Of a stretch of DNA of 64,000 bases, positions 47,336 through 58,061 are shown in pieces. A model generated the notes under the pieces. That model was not told the DNA's origin, did not search any database, and worked only from the letters and a program-made list of their open reading frames with translations. This DNA is from Thraustochytrium sp. TN22 (taxonomy: Eukaryota; Sar; Bigyra; Thraustochytrida; Thraustochytriidae): contig JABLUY010000084.1 in the NCBI GenBank assembly GCA_013306675.1, positions 51,139 to 115,138 on the forward strand. The letters are read 5' to 3'. Each line of letters starts with the position of its first letter. Positions within the stretch are counted from its first letter, which is position 1. The position numbers and the translations under genes are program-made.

Positions 47336-49042
47336 TCACGTCGGCTGGTGGAATTTGGCGTCGTAGAGGCTCTTGAGTTTCATGTAGCGTTGGTAGGCGT
47401 CCTGGTTCTGCACAGGCTCTGACGGCTTGGCGCGGCGAAGGCCGCCGCCATTGCCCGCCAGCAGCGCATGGCGGCGCGTGGTCGCCTCGTCGTCCTCGCT
47501 CTCCTCGTCGTCTTCGTCTTCGTCTTCGCTCGCGCTGAACTGCAGCGAGGGCATGGGGCGCACGGGCGATCTGTGGGCCGATGAGGGCGGCGACCTGCGT
47601 CGTCCATTGGCCGACCCATTCGCCGCCTTGCTGCCCGGCGAGAGGGAGGCCGCCGCCGACGCAGCGCGGCGCGGCTTCCGCGAGGCGACCTCGGTCAATG
47701 CACGGTTCTTTTCGCGCTCCTGGAGAAGCGCGGCGCGCAGCTGCTCTACCTTGCGCTGCGCGGCCTCGTGCTGGCGACGCAGCGTGTTTTCTTGCGCGGC
47801 GTCGGCCTGCGTAGCCCTGAGTGCGCGGATCCTCTCGCGCTGCGCAGCACCTGCCTTCTCGAGCGCGGCGATGCGTTCCGCAGCCGCCTGCTCGCGGCGC
47901 TTGCCCGCCTGCTCGCGGCGCCGAGCCTCTGCGAGGCGCGCCTTGGCGTCCTGGAGCTCGCGCGAGAGCCCCTTCTCGCGCAGCTTCAGGTCCGCCACCT
48001 GGCGCCGGAGCTCCACCGTGGCGGGCGTCTCCTCGGGCCCCGCCTTGCGCGACCGCACCGTCGGGACGGCGATGGGGCTTCGTCCTCGCGGGACAACGCG
48101 CTTCTTAAGGACGGTTTTCTTCTTCTTCGTCTTCGTCTTCTTGTTGTTGTGGGTTTGGGCGGCGACCAAGGAGTCCTGCCTCTCCCTGGCGAGCCTGGAC
48201 GCGGCCGACCTGCCCGGGCCTAGGACTGGCGACTTGGCCGGCGCGCGGCGCGGCACGGCGCCGGCAGAGAGGGCGCTCCTTTTCGACGCTAGCGAGCCGC
48301 GAGACCGCGCGGAACGCGCCGACTGGATACTCACGGGCGACTCTGCTGGCAGCCGCGCGAGGCCTCGCGCGGGCCGGGCCCGAGACCCGGCGGACGACGC
48401 AGACGAGCGCGTGCTGCGCGAGCCGAGGGAGGTGCGCGAGCGGCCGCCCGGGCTCTTGGGCTGCGTCCTGGACGCGCTTCGCGAACGGCGGCGGGTGCGG
48501 GCCTGACTCACGACGCGCACGCTGGCCGGCCTGGGCTTTGTTAGCTCCTTCTTCTTCTTGGTCCTTTTCTTGAGAGCTCTTGCGCGAAGCGCCGTGCCGC
48601 CACCGCCGCCGCCGCCGTCGTCATCGTCATCATCATCATCATCATCGTTCGACAAGAGCTCGTTGAAGGTGGCCACGGCCTCACGGTGCTGGTCCCTCCA
48701 GCGTCGCAGAAGCGCCTCATCGTTATCCTCATCGAGCGCCTCAAGAAAGCTATCCTTGGAGCCACGCTCCGCGTCGTCGTCGTCCTCCTCCTTGGGCGGC
48801 CGCGTCGGCGCCTTGGCCGCGCCGTTGACCTTGGCGCCAGCCCGGCCGCCGGGCCTCGGCGAGCCGCCCTTCGCCCTGGGGCCCGCCGCAGCCGTTGCCG
48901 CCGCTGCCGCGGGGTCGAACTCGTACCTGATGCGCGTCGCCGCCGAGTTGATCGCGCTCTCGCTCGCCTTGAGGCTCGCCAGCATGCTCTGCGCGTAGTC
49001 GCCCAGCAGGTCGCCCAGGCTGTCGTCCTCGCCGTCCTCCAT
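47336..49042 (-). CDS. Coiled-coil protein with basic/Ser-rich middle
   Basis: 568 residues from ATG 49042 (MEDGEDDSLGDLLGDYAQSM). An acidic N-terminal helix is followed by an Asp run and a Gly run (about 132-150), a long Arg/Ser region with Lys-rich blocks, a coiled coil at about 345-455 (ELRRQVADLKLREKGLSREL, then Ala/Glu/Arg heptads), and a conserved-looking C-terminal end QNQDAYQRYMKLKSLYDAKF. The composition suggests a microtubule- or basal-body-associated protein, but no named family is recognised. It is divergent from the coiled-coil/LRR/ankyrin gene starting at 49539. Confidence 0.72.
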   Translation of the reverse strand: MEDGEDDSLGDLLGDYAQSMLASLKASESAINSAATRIRYEFDPAAAAATAAAGPRAKGGSPRPGGRAGAKVNGAAKAPTRPPKEEDDDDAERGSKDSFLEALDEDNDEALLRRWRDQHREAVATFNELLSNDDDDDDDDDDGGGGGGGTALRARALKKRTKKKKELTKPRPASVRVVSQARTRRRSRSASRTQPKSPGGRSRTSLGSRSTRSSASSAGSRARPARGLARLPAESPVSIQSARSARSRGSLASKRSALSAGAVPRRAPAKSPVLGPGRSAASRLARERQDSLVAAQTHNNKKTKTKKKKTVLKKRVVPRGRSPIAVPTVRSRKAGPEETPATVELRRQVADLKLREKGLSRELQDAKARLAEARRREQAGKRREQAAAERIAALEKAGAAQRERIRALRATQADAAQENTLRRQHEAAQRKVEQLRAALLQEREKNRALTEVASRKPRRAASAAASLSPGSKAANGSANGRRRSPPSSAHRSPVRPMPSLQFSASEDEDEDDEESEDDEATTRRHALLAGNGGGLRRAKPSEPVQNQDAYQRYMKLKSLYDAKFHQPT

Positions 49043-49538
49043 GGCGGCGACGCCGGCCGTCCCGCAGCGGCGACTGCAGGCACGGCCGCGTGGACCGGGG
49101 GCGTCGCAGCGGCGCCCGCGCCGCCGCGAGCGGCCTCTGCCGCCGCCGCGCGGGGCCGCGCGGGGCCGCGCGCCCGGCGGTTGCAGCGCGGACTGCCGCC
49201 AACCCGAGGGTCGTCCCGCGACTCGGGTCCCCGCCCGGGCGCCACTGGTGCGCGCACTGGCGCGCGCACTGGCGCCGGCCGCGCACACTGGGTCCGCGCG
49301 CGCGGGCCGCTGGCGGCGCCGCCAACGACTAGCGCGGCGGCGCGTGCAGGAGAAAGCGCTCGACGGCGCGCAGGACTCGGACTCGGAGAGCGATTCGATT
49401 CGATTCGATTCGATTCGATTCGCCGGCGGGAGCCTGGGCGGCCGCCACGGGGCGGAGCCCGACGCGCGGGTCGAGCGCGGCTCGCGGTCTTGAGCTCTCG
49501 GCGCGGCTCGGCGCGGCTCGTGGCGCGCGGGCGGCGCC
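49043..49538. promoter_or_regulatory. Divergent intergenic region with a CGATT microsatellite
   Basis: Nearly 500 bp between two divergent start codons. It is GC-rich except for the pentanucleotide array at 49391-49420, closer to the plus-strand start. Confidence 0.4.
49391..49420. repeat. CGATT pentanucleotide microsatellite
   Basis: Six perfect cgatt units about 120 bp before the start codon at 49539. Confidence 0.97.
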
Positions 49539-52433
49539 ATGGCGAGCGGCGGCCAGGAGGAGGAGGCCGCCGCGAGCGCCGCCACGGAGCTGAGCGGCAA
49601 GCTGGTGGCCAAGGCAGAGGAGGCGTACGAGCTGAGCAGGGCGCTCGAGGATGAGCGCGCGAGGCGCAAGACGGCAGAGGCGGAGCTGGCGAGGCTCAAG
49701 GAGTTTGTGGTCGCGCTGGACAAGCAGCGCGGCGGCAAGCTGGAGACCAGCGAGCGCGAGCGCGAGCGCGAGGAGCAGCAGGAAGAGGGTGCAAAGGACG
49801 CGGAGATGCTGCCAGAAGGCGCGGCTGGCGTGGTGAGCGCAAACCAAGAGGTGCGGCTCCATGTGCTGGCGGAGAAGAGGGCGACGCGGCTGGAGCGCGA
49901 ACTCCGGCAGGCGCAAAAGACGCTGGCGGGCCTGCAGACGGAGAAGCGTGAGGCGGCGCGGCGCGCGGCGCGCGGCGAGGACGAGGCGTCGCTGCGCGCT
50001 CGCGAGCTCAAGGAGCAGAATCTGCAGCTCTTCGAGCGGCTGGGCGCAACCAAGAAGGCTGCCAAGAACGCAGAGAGCCTCGTGCAGAAGCGCGACAAGC
50101 AAATCTGCCTGCTCACGGAGCACGTGGAGAAGCTCATGACGGCGCTGCGCAACGAGGGCACGGCAAAGAAGGCTGCTTTGGAGCGGCAGGCGGAGCTGGG
50201 CGCTCAGCTAGAGGCCGCCAAGGAGCGCATCACGCAGCTGCAGACTTCGAATCGGCGTCTGTCCAAGCGCGCACAGTCCGTGGACCGCCAGGACAAGATG
50301 ATGGAGAAGCAACTGCAAGTGGTAGACGCCAAGTTCCAGGCACTGTACCGCACACACCAAACGAACAAGGCGAGCGCTGCACGGAAGGAGGCCTCGCACG
50401 CGAAGCAGATGGAACAGGTGTCCGGATGGGTCTGGGCGTCCAAGGAGAAGTTCTCAGACGTGGTGACGGCCAAGAACAACATGTTGCTCAGCGTGCTCAA
50501 GCTGTACGAGTCAAGCTTTGGCGAGATGCGCACCACCGTGGTGGACCTGCAGGAGGTTGGTCTCGACGATGAAGCGGCGCGCGCGCTGGCGCGCACCATC
50601 GAGGCGACCGTGGGGCGCGCCAACCAGCGGCGCGAGGCAAGCCAGGCGCAGCATGGCAAGCGCATCGAGTCCTGGGAGGCAGGCGACCGCTCCAAGCCGA
50701 TGCCGTTCTGGGGCAAGGCCGGCGGTCTGGGCGGCAGCGGGGGCGACGGACGGCGCACCTGCGTGCTCAATCTCTCCTACAACGAGATCACCGACCATGG
50801 GCTCAAGCCGCTCATGGTGGCCCTCGCCAAGTGCAGACACGTGACCGAAGTGGACCTGCGCGGCAACCGCATCTCGCGCAAGTCCATCCCCTACATTGTG
50901 CACGCGCTGGTCTATAACCTGACGCTCGAGGCGGTGGACGTCTCTGGCAACCGTTTCACCAAGGTGGACCTGGCCGAGTACCTCGCCCGCGCCACCTCGA
51001 TCAGGTCAGGCTCTGTCAGTGTCGACCCAGGCAAGCTGTTGGAGGACGCCAAGGCCGGGGCGACGGACGCGGAGCGCAAGGAGGCCGGCGATGTGCATGG
51101 CCGCGATGACGATGCGGCGTCCGAGGGCCTTGACAGTCTGGGCTCGGACCTCGACGGGGAGCTGGAGGAGGACGAAGAGGACGAGCTCGCGCGCGAGCTG
51201 CGCTCCTACCCGGTGCTGTCGACCAGGGACAAGGCACACCACAGCCTGTTCCGCTTCCACGAGCGCCGTCGGTCGCGCAGCGCCCCGCCTCGCGTGCGCG
51301 TGGTGGCCAGCGAGACCTCGCCCGACGCCTGGCTGCCTCAGCACGCGCACCACGCCGACACGGAGCCGTCCAACCTGGACGCGGTGCGGCGCGCGGATGT
51401 CATGAAGGTCGTGAGCCGCGCGCGCCTGTATCCGCCCAAGCAGTCGCCGTACTCTGCGGCGGCCCGTATCTCTCTGGACTCCATTTCCGCCAAGGCCACC
51501 AGCGCCCTGCGGCGCGTGCGTCCGCGGCCCGAGACGGCCATGGTGGCCCGCTTCGGCGGCCAGGAGCTGCCAATTGTGGGATCCCCGACAAAGCGCACCG
51601 GGCCTGGTGGCGCTAGCAGCGGCTCCGGCACTGGTACCGGCAACGTGACGACCAATGGCAAGCTCAAGTTCGCCAGCGGGACCATCAAGCAGCGGCTCTC
51701 CAAGACGCCGCTGACGTCGCCGACTCGATCGCGCCCGCAGACCGCCCAGGGCCGGCTCACGTCACGATCCGCGCTCTCGCCCATGCTACGATCGCCCAAG
51801 GCGGCAAGCACCCCGCCTTCTGCGGCGGCGGAGAAGCGCAGCGGACTGCCCACCGTGCGTGGCGGGACCTGGCGGCCCGACAGCGGCCTTGAGTACGCGC
51901 CAGAGGACATGCAGGTGGCCTTCAAGTATGCGCGACGCGGGGACATTGCGGGCGTGCTCAACCTCATGAAGCAGCTCGACAACTCCATCAGCTTCCATGC
52001 CGATATGCGCCAGCTGCAGACTGGCGAGACCGCCATCATGCACGCAGCACGCGCGGGTCAGAGCGACATGATCCGCCTGCTCCTCGAGAAGGGCGGCGAT
52101 ATCAACGCCATCTCCAACGAGGCCTGGACCGCGCTGCACCACGCCATCGACGCGAAGCAGCCCACCATGGTCGCCTTCTTGCTCCAGTACCGCGCCGACC
52201 CCAACCTGGGCGCCGGCATTGGCATCGGCGCACCGCTGCACCTCGCCGTACGCCTCAACCGCCTCGAGGCCGTCTGTGCCCTTGTCGACAACTACGCTGT
52301 CCATCTCGACGCGCCCGACGGCCACGGCCGCACGCCACTGCAGCTCGCTGAGCAGCGCAAGCACAACCAGGTCAGCCGCCTCTTGCGCGAAGCCCTTGCC
52401 CGCCGCCAGGAACGCGAGCACGATCAAGCATGA
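49539..52433 (+). CDS. Coiled-coil, leucine-rich-repeat and ankyrin-repeat protein
   Basis: 964 residues. Residues 1-300 form long coiled coils (AEEAYELSRALEDERARRK and similar). Residues about 305-370 hold a helical segment (WVWASKEKFSDVVTAKNNML). About 406-485 contains RNI-type leucine-rich repeats (CVLNLSYNEITDHGLKPLMV, VTEVDLRGNRISRKSIPYIV, LEAVDVSGNRF). A disordered Ser/Arg stretch follows. The C-terminal 175 residues have four or five ankyrin repeats (QTGETAIMHAARAGQSDMIR, EAWTALHHAIDAKQPTMVAF, HGRTPLQLAEQRKHNQVSRL). Similar mixes occur in flagellar or cytoskeletal scaffold proteins; the exact role is unknown. Confidence 0.85.
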   Translation: MASGGQEEEAAASAATELSGKLVAKAEEAYELSRALEDERARRKTAEAELARLKEFVVALDKQRGGKLETSEREREREEQQEEGAKDAEMLPEGAAGVVSANQEVRLHVLAEKRATRLERELRQAQKTLAGLQTEKREAARRAARGEDEASLRARELKEQNLQLFERLGATKKAAKNAESLVQKRDKQICLLTEHVEKLMTALRNEGTAKKAALERQAELGAQLEAAKERITQLQTSNRRLSKRAQSVDRQDKMMEKQLQVVDAKFQALYRTHQTNKASAARKEASHAKQMEQVSGWVWASKEKFSDVVTAKNNMLLSVLKLYESSFGEMRTTVVDLQEVGLDDEAARALARTIEATVGRANQRREASQAQHGKRIESWEAGDRSKPMPFWGKAGGLGGSGGDGRRTCVLNLSYNEITDHGLKPLMVALAKCRHVTEVDLRGNRISRKSIPYIVHALVYNLTLEAVDVSGNRFTKVDLAEYLARATSIRSGSVSVDPGKLLEDAKAGATDAERKEAGDVHGRDDDAASEGLDSLGSDLDGELEEDEEDELARELRSYPVLSTRDKAHHSLFRFHERRRSRSAPPRVRVVASETSPDAWLPQHAHHADTEPSNLDAVRRADVMKVVSRARLYPPKQSPYSAAARISLDSISAKATSALRRVRPRPETAMVARFGGQELPIVGSPTKRTGPGGASSGSGTGTGNVTTNGKLKFASGTIKQRLSKTPLTSPTRSRPQTAQGRLTSRSALSPMLRSPKAASTPPSAAAEKRSGLPTVRGGTWRPDSGLEYAPEDMQVAFKYARRGDIAGVLNLMKQLDNSISFHADMRQLQTGETAIMHAARAGQSDMIRLLLEKGGDINAISNEAWTALHHAIDAKQPTMVAFLLQYRADPNLGAGIGIGAPLHLAVRLNRLEAVCALVDNYAVHLDAPDGHGRTPLQLAEQRKHNQVSRLLREALARRQEREHDQA

Positions 52434-52715
52434 AGACGGACTGCTCATAAAAACAAAACAAAGCCGTGATCCTCATTGTGCAAGCGCTGACTGACGTCAG
52501 TTTGTCGTTTACAGCTTCACCTTTCAGACGGTTGCAATGCTCTGTTCCAACTCTGTGACGTTGCCCCTTCACATTGGCATGCATCGTTGATCTTTCGTGG
52601 AGAAAACAGAAAAACAAGGGGAGGAGGGAAAGCTAGCTCATCACTGTTGGTTTACGTCTTCTTGCCTCCTGCAGCTACCTTCCCCGAGTTATCTTGCATG
52701 CATAAGTCGCGGGAT

Positions 52716-54488
52716 TTACTCCTCGACGGCGGCATCGGCGGCATCGGCGTCGGCGTCAGCCTTGACGCCGCCCTCCGGCTTCATGGCGGGGAAGAGGAGG
52801 ACCTCCTTGATGGTGTTCTTGTTGGTGAGGAACATAGCGAGGCGGTCGATGCCGAGGCCCCAGCCGCCAGTGGGCGGGAGGGCGGCCTCGAGCGCCTCGA
52901 TGAAGCCCTCGTCAATGGGCTGAGCCTCGTCGTCGCCGGCAGCCTTGTCCTTCATCTGCTCCTCGAAGCGCGCGCGCTGATCGACGGGGTCGTTGAGCTC
53001 GGTGTAGGCGTTGGCGAGCTCCTTGGTGGCGACGAAGAGCTCGAAGCGCTCGGTGAGGTGCGGGTTGACGCGGTGCTTCTTGGCGAGCGGAGACATGACG
53101 AGCGGGTGGTCGGTGAGAAAGGTGGGGTTGATGCACTTGGACTCGAGGAACTCGCCGACGAGGGTGTCGAACATGCGCGAGGCGGTGCGCGGGGGCGAGC
53201 AGTCGAGCTCGTGCTTCTTGAGCAGCTCCTCGAGCATCTTGCAGGCCTCGGGGCTGGCGACGTCGTCCGGCAGGGTGACGCCAACCGCCTCCTCGAGGCC
53301 GGCCTTCATGGAGATGCGCTTCCAGGGCGGGGAGAAGTCGATCTTGAGCGGCTCCTGAGCGCCGAGCGGGAGGTACTCAATCTCGTAGCTGCCGCAGATG
53401 GCCTTGACCATGCCGGCGAGGAGCTCCTCGGTCATGTCCATGAGGTCGTTGTAGTCCGCGTAGGCCTCGTACATCTCGCAGGCGGTGAACTCCGGGTTGT
53501 GCGTGGGGTCAATGCCCTCGTTGCGGAAGTTCTTGCCGATCTCGTAGACGCGGTCCAGGCCGCCGACCACGAGCTTCTTGAGGTAGAGCTCGGGCGCGAC
53601 GCGGAGCGAGAGCTCGGCGTTGAGCGAGTTGTGGTGCGTCAAGAACGGCTTGGCGGTGGCGCCGCCGGCCTGCATGCTGAGAACGGGCGTCTCCACCTCG
53701 AGGCAGCCGCGCGCGTCGAAGAAGCGGCGCACGTACGAGATGATCTGCGCGCGCTTGTAAAAGACCTCACGCGTGGACTGCGTCAGGATGAGGTCAAGGT
53801 GGCGCTGGCGGTAGCGCACGTCCTGGTTAGTGAACATCTCCTGGCCCTTCTTCTCCACCGGCAGCATGTGCAGGCACGGCGAGAGCAGCACGAGCTTGGA
53901 CGGGAAGATGGACAGTTCGCCCTTCTTGCTCTTGCCGGCCTTGCCCACGGCGCCCACGATGTCGCCGCGCCGCAGCGAGTTGTGCACCGCAAAGAAGGCC
54001 TCCTCGCCCTCGGCGTAGTGCTGCAGCTGCGACATGATCTGCACGCGGTGGCCGTCGCCCTGGATCGTGTAGAACACCATCTTGGACCCCTGAGCGCGCT
54101 TGCCCACGATGCGCCCAGCGATGGACGTCTCCGCGCCCTCGTCCACCGCGCCGTCCTCCAGCGCGCCGTACTTCTCAATGAACTCCGGCAGCCGCAGCTC
54201 CACGCGGAACTTGTGCGGGTACAGCGTCGTGCCGCTCGCCTCCAGCTCCGCGAGCGCCGCCTGCCGGTTCTCCTTGTACTTGCTGGGGTCCTTGATGTCC
54301 TCCTCGGCCTGCAGCCCGCCCTTGCCGCCCTCTTCCTCGCCCTTCTCCGCCGCCGCCGCCGCCTTGGCCGCGGCCTTCTCCGCCTTGGCGCGCGCCGCCG
54401 CCTCGGCCTTGAGCCGCTTCTTCAGCGCATTCTTGCTCTCCTTCTCGCCGCCCTCCGCGGGGGGCGCCTGGGCCTGCTCCTCCGACAT
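52716..54488 (-). CDS. KARS1: Lysyl-tRNA synthetase, class II
   Basis: 590 residues from ATG 54488 ([20 protein letters not shown]). A Lys/Ala-rich N-terminal helix, as in eukaryotic cytosolic LysRS, helps bind tRNA. The OB-fold anticodon-binding domain is at about 105-230 ([20 protein letters not shown]). The class II catalytic domain includes YRQRHLDLI, motif 1 around [19 protein letters not shown], motif 2 [18 protein letters not shown] (about 320-337) and motif 3 [15 protein letters not shown] (about 545-560). It attaches lysine to tRNA-Lys using ATP. All motif residues appear intact and the length is normal. No organelle presequence, so cytosolic. A TGAT repeat lies about 70 bp upstream of the start. 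Confidence 0.96.
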   Translation of the reverse strand: MSEEQAQAPPAEGGEKESKNALKKRLKAEAAARAKAEKAAAKAAAAAEKGEEEGGKGGLQAEEDIKDPSKYKENRQAALAELEASGTTLYPHKFRVELRLPEFIEKYGALEDGAVDEGAETSIAGRIVGKRAQGSKMVFYTIQGDGHRVQIMSQLQHYAEGEEAFFAVHNSLRRGDIVGAVGKAGKSKKGELSIFPSKLVLLSPCLHMLPVEKKGQEMFTNQDVRYRQRHLDLILTQSTREVFYKRAQIISYVRRFFDARGCLEVETPVLSMQAGGATAKPFLTHHNSLNAELSLRVAPELYLKKLVVGGLDRVYEIGKNFRNEGIDPTHNPEFTACEMYEAYADYNDLMDMTEELLAGMVKAICGSYEIEYLPLGAQEPLKIDFSPPWKRISMKAGLEEAVGVTLPDDVASPEACKMLEELLKKHELDCSPPRTASRMFDTLVGEFLESKCINPTFLTDHPLVMSPLAKKHRVNPHLTERFELFVATKELANAYTELNDPVDQRARFEEQMKDKAAGDDEAQPIDEGFIEALEAALPPTGGWGLGIDRLAMFLTNKNTIKEVLLFPAMKPEGGVKADADADAADAAVEE

Positions 54489-55384
54489 GCTGCCTGCTCC
54501 GCGCCGCCGCCGCCGCTCCGCGCCGACCGATCGAGCTCGCCTGCCGGATGTTCTGGCTGATTGATTGATTGATTGACTGCTTGCTCGCATGATCCTGCGG
54601 CCAGTTCGTGGCTGCGCGCGGGCCGCGCCCGCGTTTTGTACGCGCCCGCGACGCCGTACCAAACCGCGCCGCGCCTGCTTGCCGCGCCTTCGCGCCTTCC
54701 GGACGCCGTCCCGGACGCCGTTTCGGACGCCCGTTGTCGAGGGCACTTCCGCGGCGTCTTGGACATGGCCATGTAACGACGGGGCGAGGTAGGGTTCGCG
54801 GAACGGCGAGCTTCAAGGCGGCGGCGGCACGACGCCTGAAGCGACGTGGAGTGCGAGGACGTGCAGACGACGAAGGCTTTGGTGTTCTCTCGTCCAACGA
54901 AAAGGAGGCGCCGAGCTGCGAACATGACCTTTCGAGCTTGCAGAAGCGTGCAGAGGCTTGCAGACGCTTGCAGACGCTGAGAGCATAGGCTGGGAGCGTA
55001 GGTAAGAGTCAAGTTCTGATCATGCAGTCGTGACGATGAAGTGACGCTACCGCGCCGAGGCGAATCTGAGCCACGCTGCCGCTTTGACGTTCATCGTTGC
55101 ACTGGCACTTACAGGCTCCCTTTGGCTGACGTGAACGAGCACAGAATCCTCCGAGGAGTTCGCCAAGCCCACGGCGGCACTGCCAGTGCAGTGCGCGGCG
55201 CCCCCTCGCGCCGTGAACGACGCGCTGCCCGTCGTTCACTAGTAACCATCATCAGACTGGTCGTACGCCACTTGTACTTCAAGACCCTCTTTGTGTAGTT
55301 CAAGTCCCTCTTTCGCACCCCGGCGGCCAGCTCAGGCGAAGCAAACGCAAACCTTGTGCACGCGGGCCGGCGAGGGCCGAGGCG
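54489..55384. other. Intergenic region between the divergent LysRS and GT10 genes
   Basis: About 900 bp. It has a TGAT microsatellite near the LysRS start and a degenerate 10-bp repeat (gcagacgctt, about 54940-54980). No gene seen. Confidence 0.45.
54558..54577. repeat. TGAT tetranucleotide microsatellite
   Basis: Four to five tgat units in the presumed LysRS leader. Confidence 0.9.
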
Positions 55385-56776
55385 ATGCGCACGCGCAAGG
55401 CGGCGGGCCTGTCGCCCTTGAACGTCGCGCGGACTGGTGCCGCGGCGCAGGCAGGAACGTCGGCCAGCGACGATGGCTCGGCGCGAGGCGCGCGGGGTGC
55501 AACGCGGAGGCGCTCTCTGCTCGTGGTGCTCGCGCTCGCGGCGCTCGCGCTGCTGGGCCTCCTGAGCGTGCGCAAGAGCGGCGCCTCGAGCGACGCCCTT
55601 GCGCTGCGCGGGCGCGATGAGCAAGAGCTGCAAAAGGCGCACCTCAAAAAGATCCTCTCCGATGAGGCGAATAAGGAGGCCTACGAGCAGGAGCTCGAGG
55701 CCCGTCAAGCACGCGAAGGGGAAGGGAAACAGCCTTTACAAGAGGTTGAGCAGCAGGAGCAGGAGCAGCGGCAGTGGCAGCAGCAGCAACCGCAGGACAT
55801 TCTGACCGATGACCTTGCCGAAGGCGTGGCCTTCGGCGAAGGCGAGGCCATGGCCGCTGCCGCTCGTGCCGCATCAGAGGCGCTGCGGCCCTTCAAGGGC
55901 ACGCACAAGCGGCAGTGCGATGTGCCGTGTCTGGTTGGAAATAGCGCGCCGTTGGTCGGTGCCTTCACCGTCTATGACGAGCATCAGACTGCCACCGTCT
56001 TCATGTCAACCATGGAGGGACCCAAGCATTACCGGAAGAGCACGAGCAAGGCCGGGTACGACGGCCTGTCGACGACCACCTTCCTCAGCGACGTTCCCAT
56101 GCCCTATTACTCCGAGGCGGAGTACTTCTTGCACACGCCGCCCGTGGATCCGGACAAGGTGATCCAAGGCATCTCATTCGCAGCCCGCAACTGCCACAGC
56201 TTGAACAATCGCGAGAAGCTCGTCAAGGAGCTCGGCGACTATATCCGCGTGGACAGCGTGAGTAGTTGCCTGAATAACGCGGAATGGCCCAAGCGCATCT
56301 CGCGATCCGACAAAAATGGCATGATGCGGTCATACCTCTTCCACCTGGCCGCAGAGAACGAGAACTCGAACGACTACATCACAGAGAAGGTCTGGGGCGC
56401 GCTCGCCTCCGGTACGCTGCCGGTGTACATCGGCGCTCCCAACGTGAACAAGCACGTGCCGGAGCACTCCGTCGTCAACGTGGCCGACTTCGGCTCCTTC
56501 GCCGAAGTTGGCGAATACCTGCGCTACCTCATCAGCAACCGCACCGCGTACATGGAGTACCACGCCTGGCGGTCGCGCCCCTTCTCCGCGCGCTTCGAGC
56601 ACACGTTCGGCTTCACTCGTACGCACTCCGAGTGCCGCCGTTGCCGCTGGGCGCGCGCGAAGCGCGACAACCTCGGCTGGGACCACTGCAAACAGGAGAT
56701 CATCTGGCGCCGCGGCGCACCCTTTGACGAGCCCCGGCGCTGTTACGACGACCCCATCATCAGCAACGTTACATAA
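55385..56776 (+). CDS. GT10-family (alpha-1,3-fucosyltransferase-like) glycosyltransferase
   Basis: 463 residues. Type II membrane topology: a basic cytosolic tail, one transmembrane helix at about 43-60 (LLVVLALAALALLGLLSV), and a Gln/Glu-rich stem to about residue 140. The catalytic domain carries the GT10 donor-binding signature at about 318-350: FHLAAENENSNDYITEKVWG followed by ALASGTLPVYIGAPNV. Cysteine pairs near the C-terminus (CRRCRW, CKQ, CYDD) would form disulfides. GT10 enzymes use GDP-fucose to fucosylate glycans in the Golgi. The acceptor is unknown, and protist members may use other acceptors. The N-terminal half of the catalytic domain is only loosely conserved. Confidence 0.88.
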   Translation: MRTRKAAGLSPLNVARTGAAAQAGTSASDDGSARGARGATRRRSLLVVLALAALALLGLLSVRKSGASSDALALRGRDEQELQKAHLKKILSDEANKEAYEQELEARQAREGEGKQPLQEVEQQEQEQRQWQQQQPQDILTDDLAEGVAFGEGEAMAAAARAASEALRPFKGTHKRQCDVPCLVGNSAPLVGAFTVYDEHQTATVFMSTMEGPKHYRKSTSKAGYDGLSTTTFLSDVPMPYYSEAEYFLHTPPVDPDKVIQGISFAARNCHSLNNREKLVKELGDYIRVDSVSSCLNNAEWPKRISRSDKNGMMRSYLFHLAAENENSNDYITEKVWGALASGTLPVYIGAPNVNKHVPEHSVVNVADFGSFAEVGEYLRYLISNRTAYMEYHAWRSRPFSARFEHTFGFTRTHSECRRCRWARAKRDNLGWDHCKQEIIWRRGAPFDEPRRCYDDPIISNVT

Positions 56777-57241
56777 AGCCTTCCTTCGTTTGCTCACACC
56801 ATGACGCTGTCAGCTCAGGAAGCTGGCCACCGTGTTCGCCGCCGAGGTCAGCCTGCTCCCCGAGGGCCGCACGCAAAGTCTCTTGGTTGGTCGGCGCAGC
56901 GCATCCGCGCCTCGGCGTCTCTCTCGACGAGTCGGAGTCGACGGGCCGCGCTTTGAGGGGGCCTGGCAGCGGCCGCATTCTGCACGGGCGGGCGGTTGCT
57001 TGGATGTGATCATCTGCCCTTGCGCTCCCGCTCCTTGCGCGGCTCCCGCCGCGGGACGCGAGGCCGCTGTCCCTGCCCACCGGTCGCCTTCGGCAAACCG
57101 CATTGCACGGCGCCTGCGGCCTTGCGCGGCGGCGGAGGGCCGCGGCACACGGCGGTCGAGCCCCGCGGCGCCGCCCTCGCTGCCCGCGCGGCCCCGAGGC
57201 GAGCTCCGGCTCGGCCGGGCCGGCGAGCGGCGGACCGCGCC
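56777..57241. other. Intergenic region, no gene seen
   Basis: 465 bp of GC-rich sequence between two plus-strand genes, with no recognisable motif. Confidence 0.4.
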
Positions 57242-57886
57242 ATGGCGGGGGCTCGCATTCGCAGCGCCAGCGAGCGCAGCGCCGCACAGGCCGTTGGCGG
57301 CTGGCGGCGCGCGCGGCTCAGGGATGTGCTGGCGCTCGCGTGCGCGGCGCTCATGGTCGCGGCCTTTGCGGCCGTGCAGAAGGCCTTCCCCACGGATGAC
57401 GTCCGGAGGGCCAACGTCGCGCCGCGCCGCGCAGGACCGATTCACGTCAGCCTCCGGGGGCTCCCGCGCCTGCAGCTCGGGCACGACCAAGGCCAGGGCG
57501 ACCAAGGTGTCGTGTCGGAGGCCGCAGCTGCCATCAGTGCCGCAGCGCGCCGCGTCATCTCGCGCCACGGGGTCAGGGCCGACGCTGACGGCCACTTGGG
57601 CGAGGACGAGGACGAGGACGTCTTCAATGATGATGACTCCATGGGCGCCATCGACCACGAGTACGACGCTGGATCCATCGAGCACAAGCACGACGCAGAT
57701 GCAGACGCGCACAAGGGCGGCGATGACGCTCACGACGAGTCGTCGAGCGAGGATGAGGACACCACCGCAGCGGCGGACGACACGCCCATCGACGTTCGCC
57801 CGGCTCTCGCAGCTTCCGCGCATCCACGCGCACCACCGCTCCAGCTTCAGCTCGAGCTCGAGCTCGACGTCGATCAAGCCGAATGA
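57242..57886 (+). CDS. Small type II membrane protein with acidic tail
   Basis: 214 residues from ATG 57242. A basic N-terminal 25 residues precede one hydrophobic helix (VLALACAALMVAAFAAV), then a polar, increasingly acidic tail (EDEDEDVFNDDDSMGAID) rich in Asp, His and Glu. The last residues (LQLQLELELDVDQAE) come from a CTCGAG repeat, so the true end of the ancestral protein may have been lost. The layout recalls the tail-anchor-stem part of the preceding glycosyltransferase without its catalytic domain. Function unknown. Confidence 0.55.
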   Translation: MAGARIRSASERSAAQAVGGWRRARLRDVLALACAALMVAAFAAVQKAFPTDDVRRANVAPRRAGPIHVSLRGLPRLQLGHDQGQGDQGVVSEAAAAISAAARRVISRHGVRADADGHLGEDEDEDVFNDDDSMGAIDHEYDAGSIEHKHDADADAHKGGDDAHDESSSEDEDTTAAADDTPIDVRPALAASAHPRAPPLQLQLELELDVDQAE

Positions 57887-58061
57887 CCAGTGCGCAATCC
57901 GCTCACGCGACTCTCTGACTTTCCTCGAATCGATCTGTCTCTTTGTCCATGCCAGCAACCTCCACCTTGCCATGCGCCTGTGGGCCGACCCGCGTCCGCG
58001 AAGCAGCGGCCCAACACTGCCCGATACGTTCTCTGCCAAGAACGCCAAGACCGCCCAGGGC

